64,000 nt of DNA, from positions 186,001-250,000 of the forward strand of contig NZ_RBCJ01000002.1 in the NCBI RefSeq assembly GCF_003626755.1. Reading direction: 5' to 3'. Origin of the DNA: Ulvibacterium marinum. GTDB lineage: Bacteria; Bacteroidota; Bacteroidia; Flavobacteriales; Flavobacteriaceae. The translations under genes and the position numbers were made by a program. Below the pieces are notes generated by a model. The model did not search any database, had not been told where the DNA came from, and saw nothing but the letters and a program-made list of their open reading frames with translations. Positions 18,553 through 27,608 of the stretch are shown here, piece by piece; position 1 is the stretch's first letter, and each line of letters starts with the position of its first letter.

Positions 18553-19932
18553 CTAAAAAGTAATGGGACTTCCATTTACTTTAATATTATCAATTGTGGC
18601 TCTTAAAACATCATCAAGGACCACTGGTTTACGTGCATCCTTGGTCACAGTTTTTATACTAATGTTGTCCAAGGTAAGGCCATCGACATGTCTTGCGTAG
18701 ATTCCTGAAGCGGGCAAGGTACCGACCAGACTGAATTCGGGCCACCAACCGTTGAGCACTTCTTGGGTATATTCGTTCAAGTCTGTTTTTTTTGCGTCTT
18801 TCTTGGTACCCCCTCCTGATACCGTAAACTGAACATCTCTAATGGTAACATCCTCAATATAATGTCCTGGAAAACCGGTCAGGAAAAAAGCAGAATTCTT
18901 ATCCAGTTTTGAATTGTCCACAACGATGTTGCTAAAAATAAAATTATGCATGCTTTGCAAAGGCTCAAGTTCGCCTTCAGGTGTTTCCACCGAAGCCCTT
19001 TGCTGTGTAAACGTCATAAAAATGGGTCTAGGTACATTTTCCATGACCAGGTTGGAGAAAACCATATTTTTCATTTCACCTCCTTCGTTCTGTTGTATCT
19101 TCAGTCCTGAATCGTCAATGTCCTTAAAGGTACAATTGGTTACGGTAACCGACTCAATATTGCCCCTGGAGAGTAGTCCTATCCGCATTCCTCCCCATTT
19201 TGTGCTAAAATGACAATTACTCACGGTGATGTTCTTGCAAGGTTTATCCGGTCGGGAAGCCTGTAGGCAGATACTATCATCACTATTGTCAAAGTTGCTG
19301 TTGGTTACCCGGACATTGGTACATCCATCAAAATCCAAACCGTCACCGTTGTTATTAACTCTGCTGATAATGGTTATACCGCTAACACTAATATTGTTAC
19401 AATACAGCCATGCAGAAGTCCAAGCGGCCGGATTGAGAAGGGTGATATCATTAAGATGAATGTCCTCACAATTCAAGAACCGAATAAGCATGGGACGACC
19501 TTCACTAAAATTCTTACGATAGCCATTGCCATCAATTTTCCCGTAACCTTCAATGGCTATGGACTTGGCATCTTTAGCAAAAATGAGACAACGGTTCATG
19601 TGAGGTTCGTTTTTATACATGTTTTTGTAAGTATCCGTTGAATAATCATCGTAATTAGGACTCCCTAATAAAACAGTGCCATTAGCCACATGGAGCGTTA
19701 CATTATCCTTCAGGTAAATGGTGCCTGTCATATAAGTACCGCCTCCTTTCAACAAAACCTTTCCTCCTCCATTTCGTGTACATTCATTTATAGCGGTTTG
19801 AATGGCTACGGTATTCAAGGTAATTCCATCACCGATAGCTCCATAATCCGAAATATCATAGGTTTGCCCGGGGAGCGATTTTGAGACTAATGAGAGACTT
19901 AAAATCAAAAGATGGATGAAATATGGTTTCAT
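18553..19932 (-). CDS. GH28-like right-handed beta-helix hydrolase
   Basis: A 459-residue protein with an N-terminal signal peptide and the opening YDISDYGAIGDG typical of GH28. The GH28 landmark motifs are present in variant form: NNGDGLDFDGC, NSDDSICLQAS (the paired catalytic Asp residues), WGGMRIG in place of the usual GHG region, and DSGLKIQQ in place of RIK. GH28 classically cleaves alpha-galacturonic links in pectin. The altered third and fourth motifs suggest another substrate. It is the last gene of the minus-strand run and follows a sulfatase by 10 bases, so an alpha-linked sulfated galactan unit is a plausible target (inference). Confidence 0.85.
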   Translation of the reverse strand: MKPYFIHLLILSLSLVSKSLPGQTYDISDYGAIGDGITLNTVAIQTAINECTRNGGGKVLLKGGGTYMTGTIYLKDNVTLHVANGTVLLGSPNYDDYSTDTYKNMYKNEPHMNRCLIFAKDAKSIAIEGYGKIDGNGYRKNFSEGRPMLIRFLNCEDIHLNDITLLNPAAWTSAWLYCNNISVSGITIISRVNNNGDGLDFDGCTNVRVTNSNFDNSDDSICLQASRPDKPCKNITVSNCHFSTKWGGMRIGLLSRGNIESVTVTNCTFKDIDDSGLKIQQNEGGEMKNMVFSNLVMENVPRPIFMTFTQQRASVETPEGELEPLQSMHNFIFSNIVVDNSKLDKNSAFFLTGFPGHYIEDVTIRDVQFTVSGGGTKKDAKKTDLNEYTQEVLNGWWPEFSLVGTLPASGIYARHVDGLTLDNISIKTVTKDARKPVVLDDVLRATIDNIKVNGSPITF

Positions 19933-19942
19933 ACGATTGCGT

Positions 19943-21457
19943 TTAAAAGTTTGCCCAGAACTTATCCTCCCACTGCAGTCCCTTTTTTCTATGTGTTATT
20001 AAGCGCTGTCTCAAATCTTCCAATGTCCTGGCATAGCCATTTTCTTTGCTGAGGTCTGTGGTTTCATAAGGATCGTTTTGAATATCGAACAATTGAGTAT
20101 AGCGCCTGCCCTGTACCACATATTCTATCAACTTAAAACGTTCGTTGCGTAAAGCTCTTTGGGTATGGGTGTACCCAAAATAAAGCTCTTTCCTGATTGG
20201 AACGGCGAGGGAATCCTGTATTGATTTCACTAAACTTTTCCCTCTTACAGAATTAGGAACTTCCGTTCCGCTAAGTTCACAGATGGTCGGGAAAATATCA
20301 AAAGTATAGCACAAAGTCTCTCGTCTTTCATTTTTGGGAATTCCAGCACCGTTAAAAACTAAAGGAACATGTATGCCGCCATCATCATACAGGTTTTGTT
20401 TTCCAAAAAGACCTTGGCTACCCATCCCCAAACCACTATCTGAGGCAAAAATAATAATGGTATTATCCCGTATACCCTTTCGTTCCAATGTTTGCAGTAT
20501 TTTGCCAATTTGATCATCCATATGGGTAATAATGGCATAATAGTCGGCTAACTGCTTTTTAGTATCAAGCTCCGTTCTGGGGTAGGGTGCCAATTTTTCG
20601 TCCCGGATATATAGATCCCCATTATCGAAGGGATGCATCTGTTTGAAATTCAGAGGGAGTTTTATTTTCTCTATGGGATACATTTCATGATATTTAACCG
20701 GAGCGTTACGGGTATCATGTGGTGCGTGAAATGGGAGATATAGTAAAAAAGGGTCTTTTTTATCATATCCCTCCAAGAAATCTATAGCCGCCTTGGCAAA
20801 AATTTCACTGGAATGTGGCCCGATATGATGCAAATTCTCATCGGGATTTAACTTAATATCATGTTTTTTTCCATCAACGAAATACAAATGCTCCCTACCA
20901 TAGGCCCCATCCTCCCTAAAGTCCTGATAAGGCATTCTAAAATGAGGGATATAATATCCGTTGGAAAGTCCGTACAGTTTGGCGCCCGCCTTAAAACCCC
21001 GCATGGAGGCTTCCGGACCATTATGCGATTTTCCTGTAATAAAAGTGAAGTAACCTGAATTCCCTAGAACGGTAGGCAAGGAAATCATGCTTGCTGGGAA
21101 GTAATGCCCGTTGCCATCAGGTAGATCAAATACTCCTCTCCCCGTCAATAATTGTGCACGACTGGGAGCACAAACCGCACCGGAATTGGCCCCTTGGATA
21201 TAGGCATTGGTAAAGGTGGTGCCGCCGTTGATCAGGGCATCGATGTTAGGGGTTTTTACTTGACCGTTACCCAAAGCCCCGATGGCGTCATAGCGATGAT
21301 CGTCCGTAAAAATGATAAGAATATTGGGTTTCTCCCTGTTGTTCGGTTGAAACGCTTGTATATTCTGGGAAAAAGCCAAACAAAACAGAAAACCATAAAA
21401 ACGATACCATAGGCCTATTTTGTTCTTCAAACCAAATTCCCGTAAAGTTTTCATCAT
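19943..21457 (-). CDS. S1-family sulfatase with GKSH active-site variant
   Basis: A 504-residue exported sulfatase. The N-terminal metal motif is FTDDHRYDAIG, the modification site C96-A-P-S-R, then TGKSHNGP (Lys and His kept, Trp replaced by Ser), and ASDSGLGMGS at the C-terminal metal site. The start overlaps the permease stop by four bases (ATGA), showing coupling to the sugar-permease gene. It probably removes a sulfate from an L-galactose or related unit before uptake (inference from its place in the L-galactose run). Confidence 0.92.
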   Translation of the reverse strand: MMKTLREFGLKNKIGLWYRFYGFLFCLAFSQNIQAFQPNNREKPNILIIFTDDHRYDAIGALGNGQVKTPNIDALINGGTTFTNAYIQGANSGAVCAPSRAQLLTGRGVFDLPDGNGHYFPASMISLPTVLGNSGYFTFITGKSHNGPEASMRGFKAGAKLYGLSNGYYIPHFRMPYQDFREDGAYGREHLYFVDGKKHDIKLNPDENLHHIGPHSSEIFAKAAIDFLEGYDKKDPFLLYLPFHAPHDTRNAPVKYHEMYPIEKIKLPLNFKQMHPFDNGDLYIRDEKLAPYPRTELDTKKQLADYYAIITHMDDQIGKILQTLERKGIRDNTIIIFASDSGLGMGSQGLFGKQNLYDDGGIHVPLVFNGAGIPKNERRETLCYTFDIFPTICELSGTEVPNSVRGKSLVKSIQDSLAVPIRKELYFGYTHTQRALRNERFKLIEYVVQGRRYTQLFDIQNDPYETTDLSKENGYARTLEDLRQRLITHRKKGLQWEDKFWANF

Positions 21458-22779
21458 CTTTCTTGATGGTAGATTTTATAGGTCCTGTGGCCATAGATGG
21501 CTACTACTAAAAGGCATAGCAACGAAAGCACAAAAGAAAAACGCATTTCGCTTACTCCTAAAAAAGAAACGTCTTCATAACCAACCCCTCCAAAGTCTAG
21601 CATGTACCCTTGAAGATAAGGTAACAAGGCTCCGCCAACAATGGCCATGACCAAAAACGCCGCTCCAAACTTGGCGTCTTCGCCCTGACCCTCAAGGGCA
21701 ATCCCATAGATTGTGGGAAACATGATGGACATGAACAGAGATGTGGCTACTAAAGAATAAATCCCCAACATACCGGGCAGAAAGATAGCCCCGACCAGTG
21801 TGAGCATTCCGCCTATTCCGAAGAACATCAACAATTTACCGGAATCTATTTTGCTCATTAAGGCCGTACCGATCGTCCTACCCGTTAGGAAAACCACATA
21901 TCCTGCCAATCCATACCAAACTGCGGATTTGGCGTCGATACCTAGGGTTTCTGCATACTGATAAACATAGGTCCAACACATGATCTGTGCACCCACATAA
22001 AATGCCTGTGCAAAAACTCCAAACGCGAATTTTGGTTGTTTCCATAACCTTTTTACGGAATCCACGAAATTGACCTTGGTTTCCTGATGCTTGTTCTGCG
22101 GCATTTTAATCACACTGATCAGCACAAAGAAGAGGGCGACCACAATTCCTAAAATGACATAGGGATTTCGGATAATTTCAAGGTCGGAAGTTCTAATGAC
22201 CGCTTTGGCACTTTCCGATAAGGTATCAAAAATAGGAGTTCCATCGGCATTGGTATCGTCGGACTGCAGGGCACCTAACACAAAATTTTGTGCGATAAGC
22301 AAACCTGTAATCGATCCCACAGGATTGAACATCTGGGCAAAGTTTAAACGTTGGGTCGCCGTTTCCTCCGCACCCATGGAAAGGATGTAAGGGTTTGATG
22401 TCGTTTCCAAAAAGGCCAGCCCAAAAGTCAAGATGTACAGGGCCGCTAAAAAGAAGCCATAGCTTTCCTTTGCCGCAGCGGGATAAAACAAAAGGGCACC
22501 AACGGCGTATAGGACCAAGCCCAATAACACCCCCTTTTTATAGGAAAAACGATTTACAAATAAGGCTGCGGGAATGGCCATGGTGAAATAGCCTCCGTAA
22601 AATGCCAACTGTACCAAAGATGCCTGTGTATTGCTTAGTTCCAGTACTTTTTGGAATCCCCGGACCATAGGATTGGTCATGTCATTGGCCAAGCCCCATA
22701 AGGCGAATAGGGAGGTAATCAAAATAAAAGGGATAAGTACCGATTTTGATACTACAGGAATTTTTTGGGTCGTTTTCAT
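21454..22779 (-). CDS. FucP-type sugar:proton symporter (MFS)
   Basis: A 441-residue polytopic membrane protein, about 12 helices, of the L-fucose/galactose/glucose permease subfamily. Visible hallmarks are SLFALWGLANDMTNPM at the first helix, QLAFYGGYFTMAIPAALF in helix two, and FLETTSNPYIL with NFAQMFNPVG. FucP proteins take up L-fucose and stereochemically related sugars such as L-galactose. Its neighbours encode the L-galactose oxidative route, so L-galactose is the favoured substrate here, with L-fucose as the alternative. Located in the inner membrane. Confidence 0.92.
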   Translation of the reverse strand: MKTTQKIPVVSKSVLIPFILITSLFALWGLANDMTNPMVRGFQKVLELSNTQASLVQLAFYGGYFTMAIPAALFVNRFSYKKGVLLGLVLYAVGALLFYPAAAKESYGFFLAALYILTFGLAFLETTSNPYILSMGAEETATQRLNFAQMFNPVGSITGLLIAQNFVLGALQSDDTNADGTPIFDTLSESAKAVIRTSDLEIIRNPYVILGIVVALFFVLISVIKMPQNKHQETKVNFVDSVKRLWKQPKFAFGVFAQAFYVGAQIMCWTYVYQYAETLGIDAKSAVWYGLAGYVVFLTGRTIGTALMSKIDSGKLLMFFGIGGMLTLVGAIFLPGMLGIYSLVATSLFMSIMFPTIYGIALEGQGEDAKFGAAFLVMAIVGGALLPYLQGYMLDFGGVGYEDVSFLGVSEMRFSFVLSLLCLLVVAIYGHRTYKIYHQER

Positions 22780-22839
22780 AATGGGTGGTTTAGTGGTTTT
22801 TGTTTGATATGTTCATTTGGTCTATGGCTTGTCTCCCTT

Positions 22840-23631
22840 TTATTCCGTCAACAGTGCCCGATCTAAATGTACATATCCGCCATCGACGGTAATAAATTGT
22901 CCTGTGGTATGCGATGATTTTTCAGAGATGGTAAATAAACAGAGGTCCGCAATTTCCTGTGGGGTGGTCATCCGATTTCCCAGAGGAATTTTTTTGATTA
23001 TGGATTTTAATTTCTCTTCGCCATTTTCCAATGTTTTTATCCAAGAATCATAGGAAGGGGTCCAGCTTTCTGCAATAATAATGGCGTTGGAACGGATGCC
23101 TTCTTTGATCAGATCAACGGCCCACTCACGGGTCAACCCCAAAACGCCTCCTTTTGCAGCTGCGTATCCTGAAGTATTTCCCTGTCCGGTCAATGCCACC
23201 TTGGATCCGATATTTAAAATATTCCCTTTTGCCTTTTTGATATAGGGTAGACAATATTTGGTCATGGCAAAAAAACTGACCAAGTTTAATTTCAAGGAAT
23301 ACATAAAGTCGTCAATGGAGGCATCCAAACCGGCCCCGTCATTAACGCCAACATTATTTATCAAAGCATCAATTTGACCGTATTTATCCCCGATTGTTTT
23401 TGCAGCGCTTTCTATTTGTACTGGATCCGACAAGTCCGTTTTTACAAAAATGGAATCGATACCTCTTTCCTGCAAAGCGGACTCATAACCATAGCCTCGA
23501 TCATTACGGCAAACTATAACGGGTATAGCTCCTTCATCGGCCAAAGCCTGGACTATGGTGTCACCAATACTTCCTTTGAGACCGGCAGAACCGGTAACCA
23601 CTACTACTTTGTTTTTTAAGCCTAAATCCAT
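22840..23631 (-). CDS. SDR-family sugar dehydrogenase (L-galactose/L-fucose 1-dehydrogenase)
   Basis: A 263-residue short-chain dehydrogenase. It has a Rossmann start (VVVTGSAGLKGSIG, a slightly unusual glycine motif), NNVGVND, the catalytic Ser in NIGSK and the Y-A-A-A-K pair. SDRs of this kind next to an amidohydrolase-type lactonase oxidise L-fucose or L-galactose to the lactone. The downstream route in this run (L-galactonate dehydrogenase, tagaturonate reductase, altronate dehydratase) fits L-galactose, not L-fucose. It lies six bases from the lactonase gene. Cytoplasmic, with no signal peptide. Confidence 0.85.
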   Translation of the reverse strand: MDLGLKNKVVVVTGSAGLKGSIGDTIVQALADEGAIPVIVCRNDRGYGYESALQERGIDSIFVKTDLSDPVQIESAAKTIGDKYGQIDALINNVGVNDGAGLDASIDDFMYSLKLNLVSFFAMTKYCLPYIKKAKGNILNIGSKVALTGQGNTSGYAAAKGGVLGLTREWAVDLIKEGIRSNAIIIAESWTPSYDSWIKTLENGEEKLKSIIKKIPLGNRMTTPQEIADLCLFTISEKSSHTTGQFITVDGGYVHLDRALLTE

Positions 23632-23637
23632 TGATTA

Positions 23638-24468
23638 TTACTTTAAATTATAAAACTGTATTGCGTTCAAACCCATAATGGCCGTCTGTTCGGTAAGGCT
23701 GAGTTTGGAAATGAAATCGGTCACTAATTTTTTTACTTGCTTATATGTACCCGCCACTAAGCAGACCGGCCAATCGGAACCGTACATAAGTCTTGAAGGC
23801 CCAAAGGCCTCTAGCACCAGATCCATGTAAGGCGTTATCTGCTGCGGGGTCCAGGATGCATAATCGGATTCGGTAATCATTCCTGATAATTTGCAATGGA
23901 CGTTTTCGTATTTAGCAATCTCTGTCATAAGAACCGACCAACCTTCATAAAAACCATCTTTAATATACGGCTTGGCAATATGATCTATAACAAATTTTTG
24001 ATGAGGGAATCGTTTTACAAATTCCAAGGCGGCACCTAGCTGGTGCGGAAAAATAAGGATATCATATACGTAATCGTATTTTTCCAAAAATGAAATACCT
24101 CGTAAAAAATCGGCCCTCAACAAAAAATTATGGTCTGGCTCTCCCTGGACGATATGCCGGAAGCCCTTGACCTTTTCATGCTGTTTGTATTCTTCAAGGT
24201 TTTCGTCGATATGGTCTCCACGTAAGTCGACCCACCCCACGATACCTTTGATAAACGAATGTTTTTCTGCTAACCACAATAGAAAATTGGTCTCTTCCAG
24301 CGTTTGATCTGCTTGTACGGCCACACAGCCATCTACACCATTTTCCTCATACGTCTTTTTTAGATCGGAAGGCAAAAAATCCCTTCGGATAGCGGACATA
24401 CTTTCATCTATCCACGAATGCTTCACAGGTTCGTACTTCCAAAAATGTTGGTGTGAGTCAATAGTCAT
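23638..24468 (-). CDS. Amidohydrolase-2 sugar lactonase (L-galactono/L-fuconolactonase type)
   Basis: A 276-residue TIM-barrel amidohydrolase of the fuconolactonase type. Visible metal/active-site motifs are IDSHQHFWKY at the N-terminus, KGFRHIVQ, FVIDHIAKP and LMYGSDWPV near the end. It opens the aldonolactone made by the SDR next to it, giving L-galactonate (or L-fuconate). It follows the GH29 gene by two bases and precedes the SDR by six, so all three are surely one transcript. Cytoplasmic. Confidence 0.88.
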   Translation of the reverse strand: MTIDSHQHFWKYEPVKHSWIDESMSAIRRDFLPSDLKKTYEENGVDGCVAVQADQTLEETNFLLWLAEKHSFIKGIVGWVDLRGDHIDENLEEYKQHEKVKGFRHIVQGEPDHNFLLRADFLRGISFLEKYDYVYDILIFPHQLGAALEFVKRFPHQKFVIDHIAKPYIKDGFYEGWSVLMTEIAKYENVHCKLSGMITESDYASWTPQQITPYMDLVLEAFGPSRLMYGSDWPVCLVAGTYKQVKKLVTDFISKLSLTEQTAIMGLNAIQFYNLK

Positions 24469-24470
24469 TT

Positions 24471-26015
24471 TTATTGGGATATGGTTACTTCGATTACTGT
24501 GGCCAATTCGTCCAATGGTTTCGAGGGTGTTTTGAGCGTCAGCCCCTTTTCCTCGTCATAGCTCCAAACGATTTTTTCGTCACTCCCCAGAACGGAGACA
24601 TTTTCAATAGTAGGTACATCCAAAATGCTTTTTTTGGCGAATGATTTTAGAATAAGTTCCTTAGCTGGTTCAACAGATCCTAACACGATACCATAAATGG
24701 TATAGTCCTTTGTGGTATAGCGAATATCCTTGTTGGAATAGGTAAGCTTCATAAAGGCTTGATGGTTCTCAAAATGACCCTCCGGTTCCTTGGTCGGGCC
24801 TTCTCCAAAAGTGTACCATGCCTCTGTATCATAAATGGCCTCTCCATATTTTTTAAGCCAATCACCCATTTGTAAAAGGCCGTCTTTTTGATTATCGGGA
24901 ATGGTGCCATCTGATTTTGGGGAAACGTTCAATAAAAGCACCCCATTTTTGCTTACAATATCAATAAGCATATGCAATACATCCTTGGCCGGTTTTACAC
25001 CTAGATTTTCAGTATAACACCAACTGCCGTTACTTATTGTGGCATCTGTCATCCATGTTTTTGTGCCTATTTCGTTTTTTCTGGCCTGTTCCAAATCTTC
25101 TACGCTCATACTCAAGGGAAGGTCGTGCTGCTTTCGAACTACTACCACCTCTTGCTCTTTATCTTTGGCCTCATTAAGATAATAGGCCGCAAAATCCTTT
25201 CGGTATTCTTGGGGAATTTCTCCCAGTACATAGTCGAACCAGATAATATCAGGATGGTAGTTGTCTATAACTTCCTTCAATTTACCCAACCAAACTTCCT
25301 TATACCATTTTTCATGTTCCATATTTCCATACATCAATTGTAGGTCAGGGTCGTTGGAACTTGGTGGCATCCCCTCAAAATAGGGATAATGGCTTAACGA
25401 TTCTTCTTTCCCCAATTCCGTACTTCGCTGTAGGTTTTTGGCATGGTGAAAGGCAGTAATGAATTTCATGTCCTTGCCCTTAATCGCTTTTTCCAATTCA
25501 CCTGTAATATCGCGTTTCGGTCCGGTGTCCATAACATCCCAAGGTGTAATTTTACTGTCCCACATGGCATATCCATCGTGATGCTCAGCAACGGGGCCTG
25601 CGAATTTGGCTCCTGCATCCTTAAAAAGTTGTGCCCATGAATCTGCATCGAATTTTTCGGCTTTAAACATGGGTGCAAAATCATGATACCCGAATTCCGA
25701 AGGTTCACCGTATTTTTCTACATGATGTTTGTAGACTTCGTTGTCCTTAAAGTGCATCCAACGTGGATACCATTCGTTTTTAAATGCCGGGACCGAATAT
25801 AGGCCCCAATGGAAATAGATACCTAATTTCGAATTTTTAAACCATTCGGGCGATTCGTTATGCTTCCCAAGGGAGGCCCAATCCTCAGAATATTCCTCTT
25901 TTTCGATGGCTAAGGCATCTTTTAGAGCGTTAGGGTCGGATTCTTTTTTTTCTGCACAGCCCAATACTCCGATTGCAACGAGAAAGGTAAAAATCTTGAA
26001 TTTTGAACTTTTCAT
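24471..26015 (-). CDS. GH29 alpha-L-fucosidase/alpha-L-galactosidase lipoprotein
   Basis: A 514-residue lipoprotein (lipobox GVLGC). It has the GH29 TIM barrel: GIYFHWGLYSVPAF at the N-terminus, VAEHHDGYAMW, the nucleophile motif DIIWFDYV with the catalytic Asp, and GVLLLNVSPKSDGTIP near the barrel end. The classical KHHDGF motif has an acidic residue instead of Lys. GH29 cleaves alpha-L-fucosides, and some members act as alpha-L-galactosidases on porphyran. Placed directly before the lactonase and SDR genes, it likely frees L-galactose from the non-reducing end (inference). Confidence 0.92.
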   Translation of the reverse strand: MKSSKFKIFTFLVAIGVLGCAEKKESDPNALKDALAIEKEEYSEDWASLGKHNESPEWFKNSKLGIYFHWGLYSVPAFKNEWYPRWMHFKDNEVYKHHVEKYGEPSEFGYHDFAPMFKAEKFDADSWAQLFKDAGAKFAGPVAEHHDGYAMWDSKITPWDVMDTGPKRDITGELEKAIKGKDMKFITAFHHAKNLQRSTELGKEESLSHYPYFEGMPPSSNDPDLQLMYGNMEHEKWYKEVWLGKLKEVIDNYHPDIIWFDYVLGEIPQEYRKDFAAYYLNEAKDKEQEVVVVRKQHDLPLSMSVEDLEQARKNEIGTKTWMTDATISNGSWCYTENLGVKPAKDVLHMLIDIVSKNGVLLLNVSPKSDGTIPDNQKDGLLQMGDWLKKYGEAIYDTEAWYTFGEGPTKEPEGHFENHQAFMKLTYSNKDIRYTTKDYTIYGIVLGSVEPAKELILKSFAKKSILDVPTIENVSVLGSDEKIVWSYDEEKGLTLKTPSKPLDELATVIEVTISQ

Positions 26016-26156
26016 TTATTTGAATTTATTGTCTTTTGATCGGTCTTATACACTATTTACTGGGTAGATAGAGCATTCATCTGCGCATTTTTAAGCTTGT
26101 GCATGAAAGTCCTACTCCCAATCCATGTTTCTGATAGTTTCGAGGTTATTCCATGA

Positions 26157-27596
26157 TTATGATTTAAGGTGCGATGTCAACGCCGTTACCATTCCATGGG
26201 CAACGATATCTTGAACATTGCTTTCCACAGCTTCCAATAACCCTGTATACTCAGTAAGATCTTTTCCCCAAAAGGAAATATTCATCAAGGTGTTTTTGGT
26301 AATTGAGGAGATGTCTCCCGAAGCCCACTGGGACTTAAAAAAGTCCAGAACCTCATCGTTGTCCTTTATAGGAATGGATGCTCCATTTCTTTCCCCCTTG
26401 TAAAAAGCGATTAACGCCGCCAATGAAAACAATAACCTTTTAGGTAACTCATTTTGTCGCTTGATATATTCCAGGATAGATGGTAATACCCTGGTCTTGA
26501 ATTTGGAAACCGAATTCAATGAAATGCTTAGCAAGGCATGCTCCAAATAGGGATTTCTAAACCTATCCAAGACATCATTGGCAAACTGATCCAATTCTTC
26601 CTTAGGTAAATCCAAAGTAGGGCAGATTTCATTGAAAATGGCGTCCTTTAGAAAAGCCCCTACCGTTAAGTCCTCTAAGGACTCCCGAACTTTATCTATT
26701 CCATATAGATAGCCCACTGGGACCAATGAGGTATGGGCACCGTTTAATATGCGTACCTTTCGGGTACGATAGGGTTCCATATTGTCTGTGAAAACAACGT
26801 TTAATCCACATTCCTTGGCGGGGAACTCTTGTTGTATGGATTCTGGTCCCTCTATGACCCAAAGATGAAACTGTTCACCTTCAACGATTAGATTATCTTT
26901 ATACCCTAGGTCTTGGGTCAAAGTTTCTATTTTATCCTTGGGGTAGCCAGGAACTATTCGGTCTACTAAGGTGTTACAAAAGATATTGGCTTTTTCTATC
27001 CAATCAATGAATTCTCTGCTCAAATCCCAATCATTGGCGTGCTGTAAAACAATTCTTTTCAAGTTATCCCCATTCCTATCGATTAGCTCACATGGAATTA
27101 GGATAAGGCCTTTATCCGAATCTCCTTCAAAGGTTTGAAACCTTCGGTGCAGAAGAGCAGTCAGTTTACCCGGGAAACTTTTTTGTGGAGAATCTTCTAA
27201 GCTGTCTATTTTGGAATATGCTATTCCCGCTTCGGTGGTGTTGGAAATGATAAATCGCAAATCGGGATTATCCGCGTTTGCCAGGTAATCGGCATAATTT
27301 TCATAAGGATTTATCCCTCTTTGGATACAATCTATTACCTGATGTTCGCTAATCGCCTCTCCATTTTTAATACCATTTAAATAAAGGGTGTAAAGCCCGT
27401 CCTGATCGTTGAGCATTTGAACCATACCTTGTTCTATGGGCTGTACTACTACGACTCCCGAGTCAAAATCCGCTTTTCGGTTCATTTCATGGATCATCCA
27501 GTTGGCAAATGCCCTAAGAAAGTTGCCTTCTCCAAATTGTAATATTCTTTCCGTATAGGAGTTTCCGGAAAATGTGCTTCTATTCAATGCATTCAT
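26157..27596 (-). CDS. uxaB: Tagaturonate reductase (UxaB type, mannitol dehydrogenase family)
   Basis: A 479-residue polyol/altronate dehydrogenase with the opening RILQFGEGNFLRAF and the family motif FTDNMEPYRTRKVRILNGAHT around the catalytic Lys/Asn/His cluster. It reduces D-tagaturonate to D-altronate with NADH. It lies 12 bases after the altronate dehydratase gene, the next enzyme of the route. In the L-galactose pathway these steps follow L-galactonate oxidation. A 141-base gap separates it from the downstream GH29; I see no clear -7 box there. Confidence 0.9.
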   Translation of the reverse strand: MNALNRSTFSGNSYTERILQFGEGNFLRAFANWMIHEMNRKADFDSGVVVVQPIEQGMVQMLNDQDGLYTLYLNGIKNGEAISEHQVIDCIQRGINPYENYADYLANADNPDLRFIISNTTEAGIAYSKIDSLEDSPQKSFPGKLTALLHRRFQTFEGDSDKGLILIPCELIDRNGDNLKRIVLQHANDWDLSREFIDWIEKANIFCNTLVDRIVPGYPKDKIETLTQDLGYKDNLIVEGEQFHLWVIEGPESIQQEFPAKECGLNVVFTDNMEPYRTRKVRILNGAHTSLVPVGYLYGIDKVRESLEDLTVGAFLKDAIFNEICPTLDLPKEELDQFANDVLDRFRNPYLEHALLSISLNSVSKFKTRVLPSILEYIKRQNELPKRLLFSLAALIAFYKGERNGASIPIKDNDEVLDFFKSQWASGDISSITKNTLMNISFWGKDLTEYTGLLEAVESNVQDIVAHGMVTALTSHLKS

Positions 27597-27608
27597 TTAC
27601 ATTATGTA

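Noticed and set aside
22840-24468. L-fucose oxidative pathway as the role of the SDR and lactonase
   Set aside because: No fuconate dehydratase or downstream fuconate enzymes are present. LgoD, UxaB and UxaA fit L-galactonate instead. L-fucose remains possible as a side substrate.
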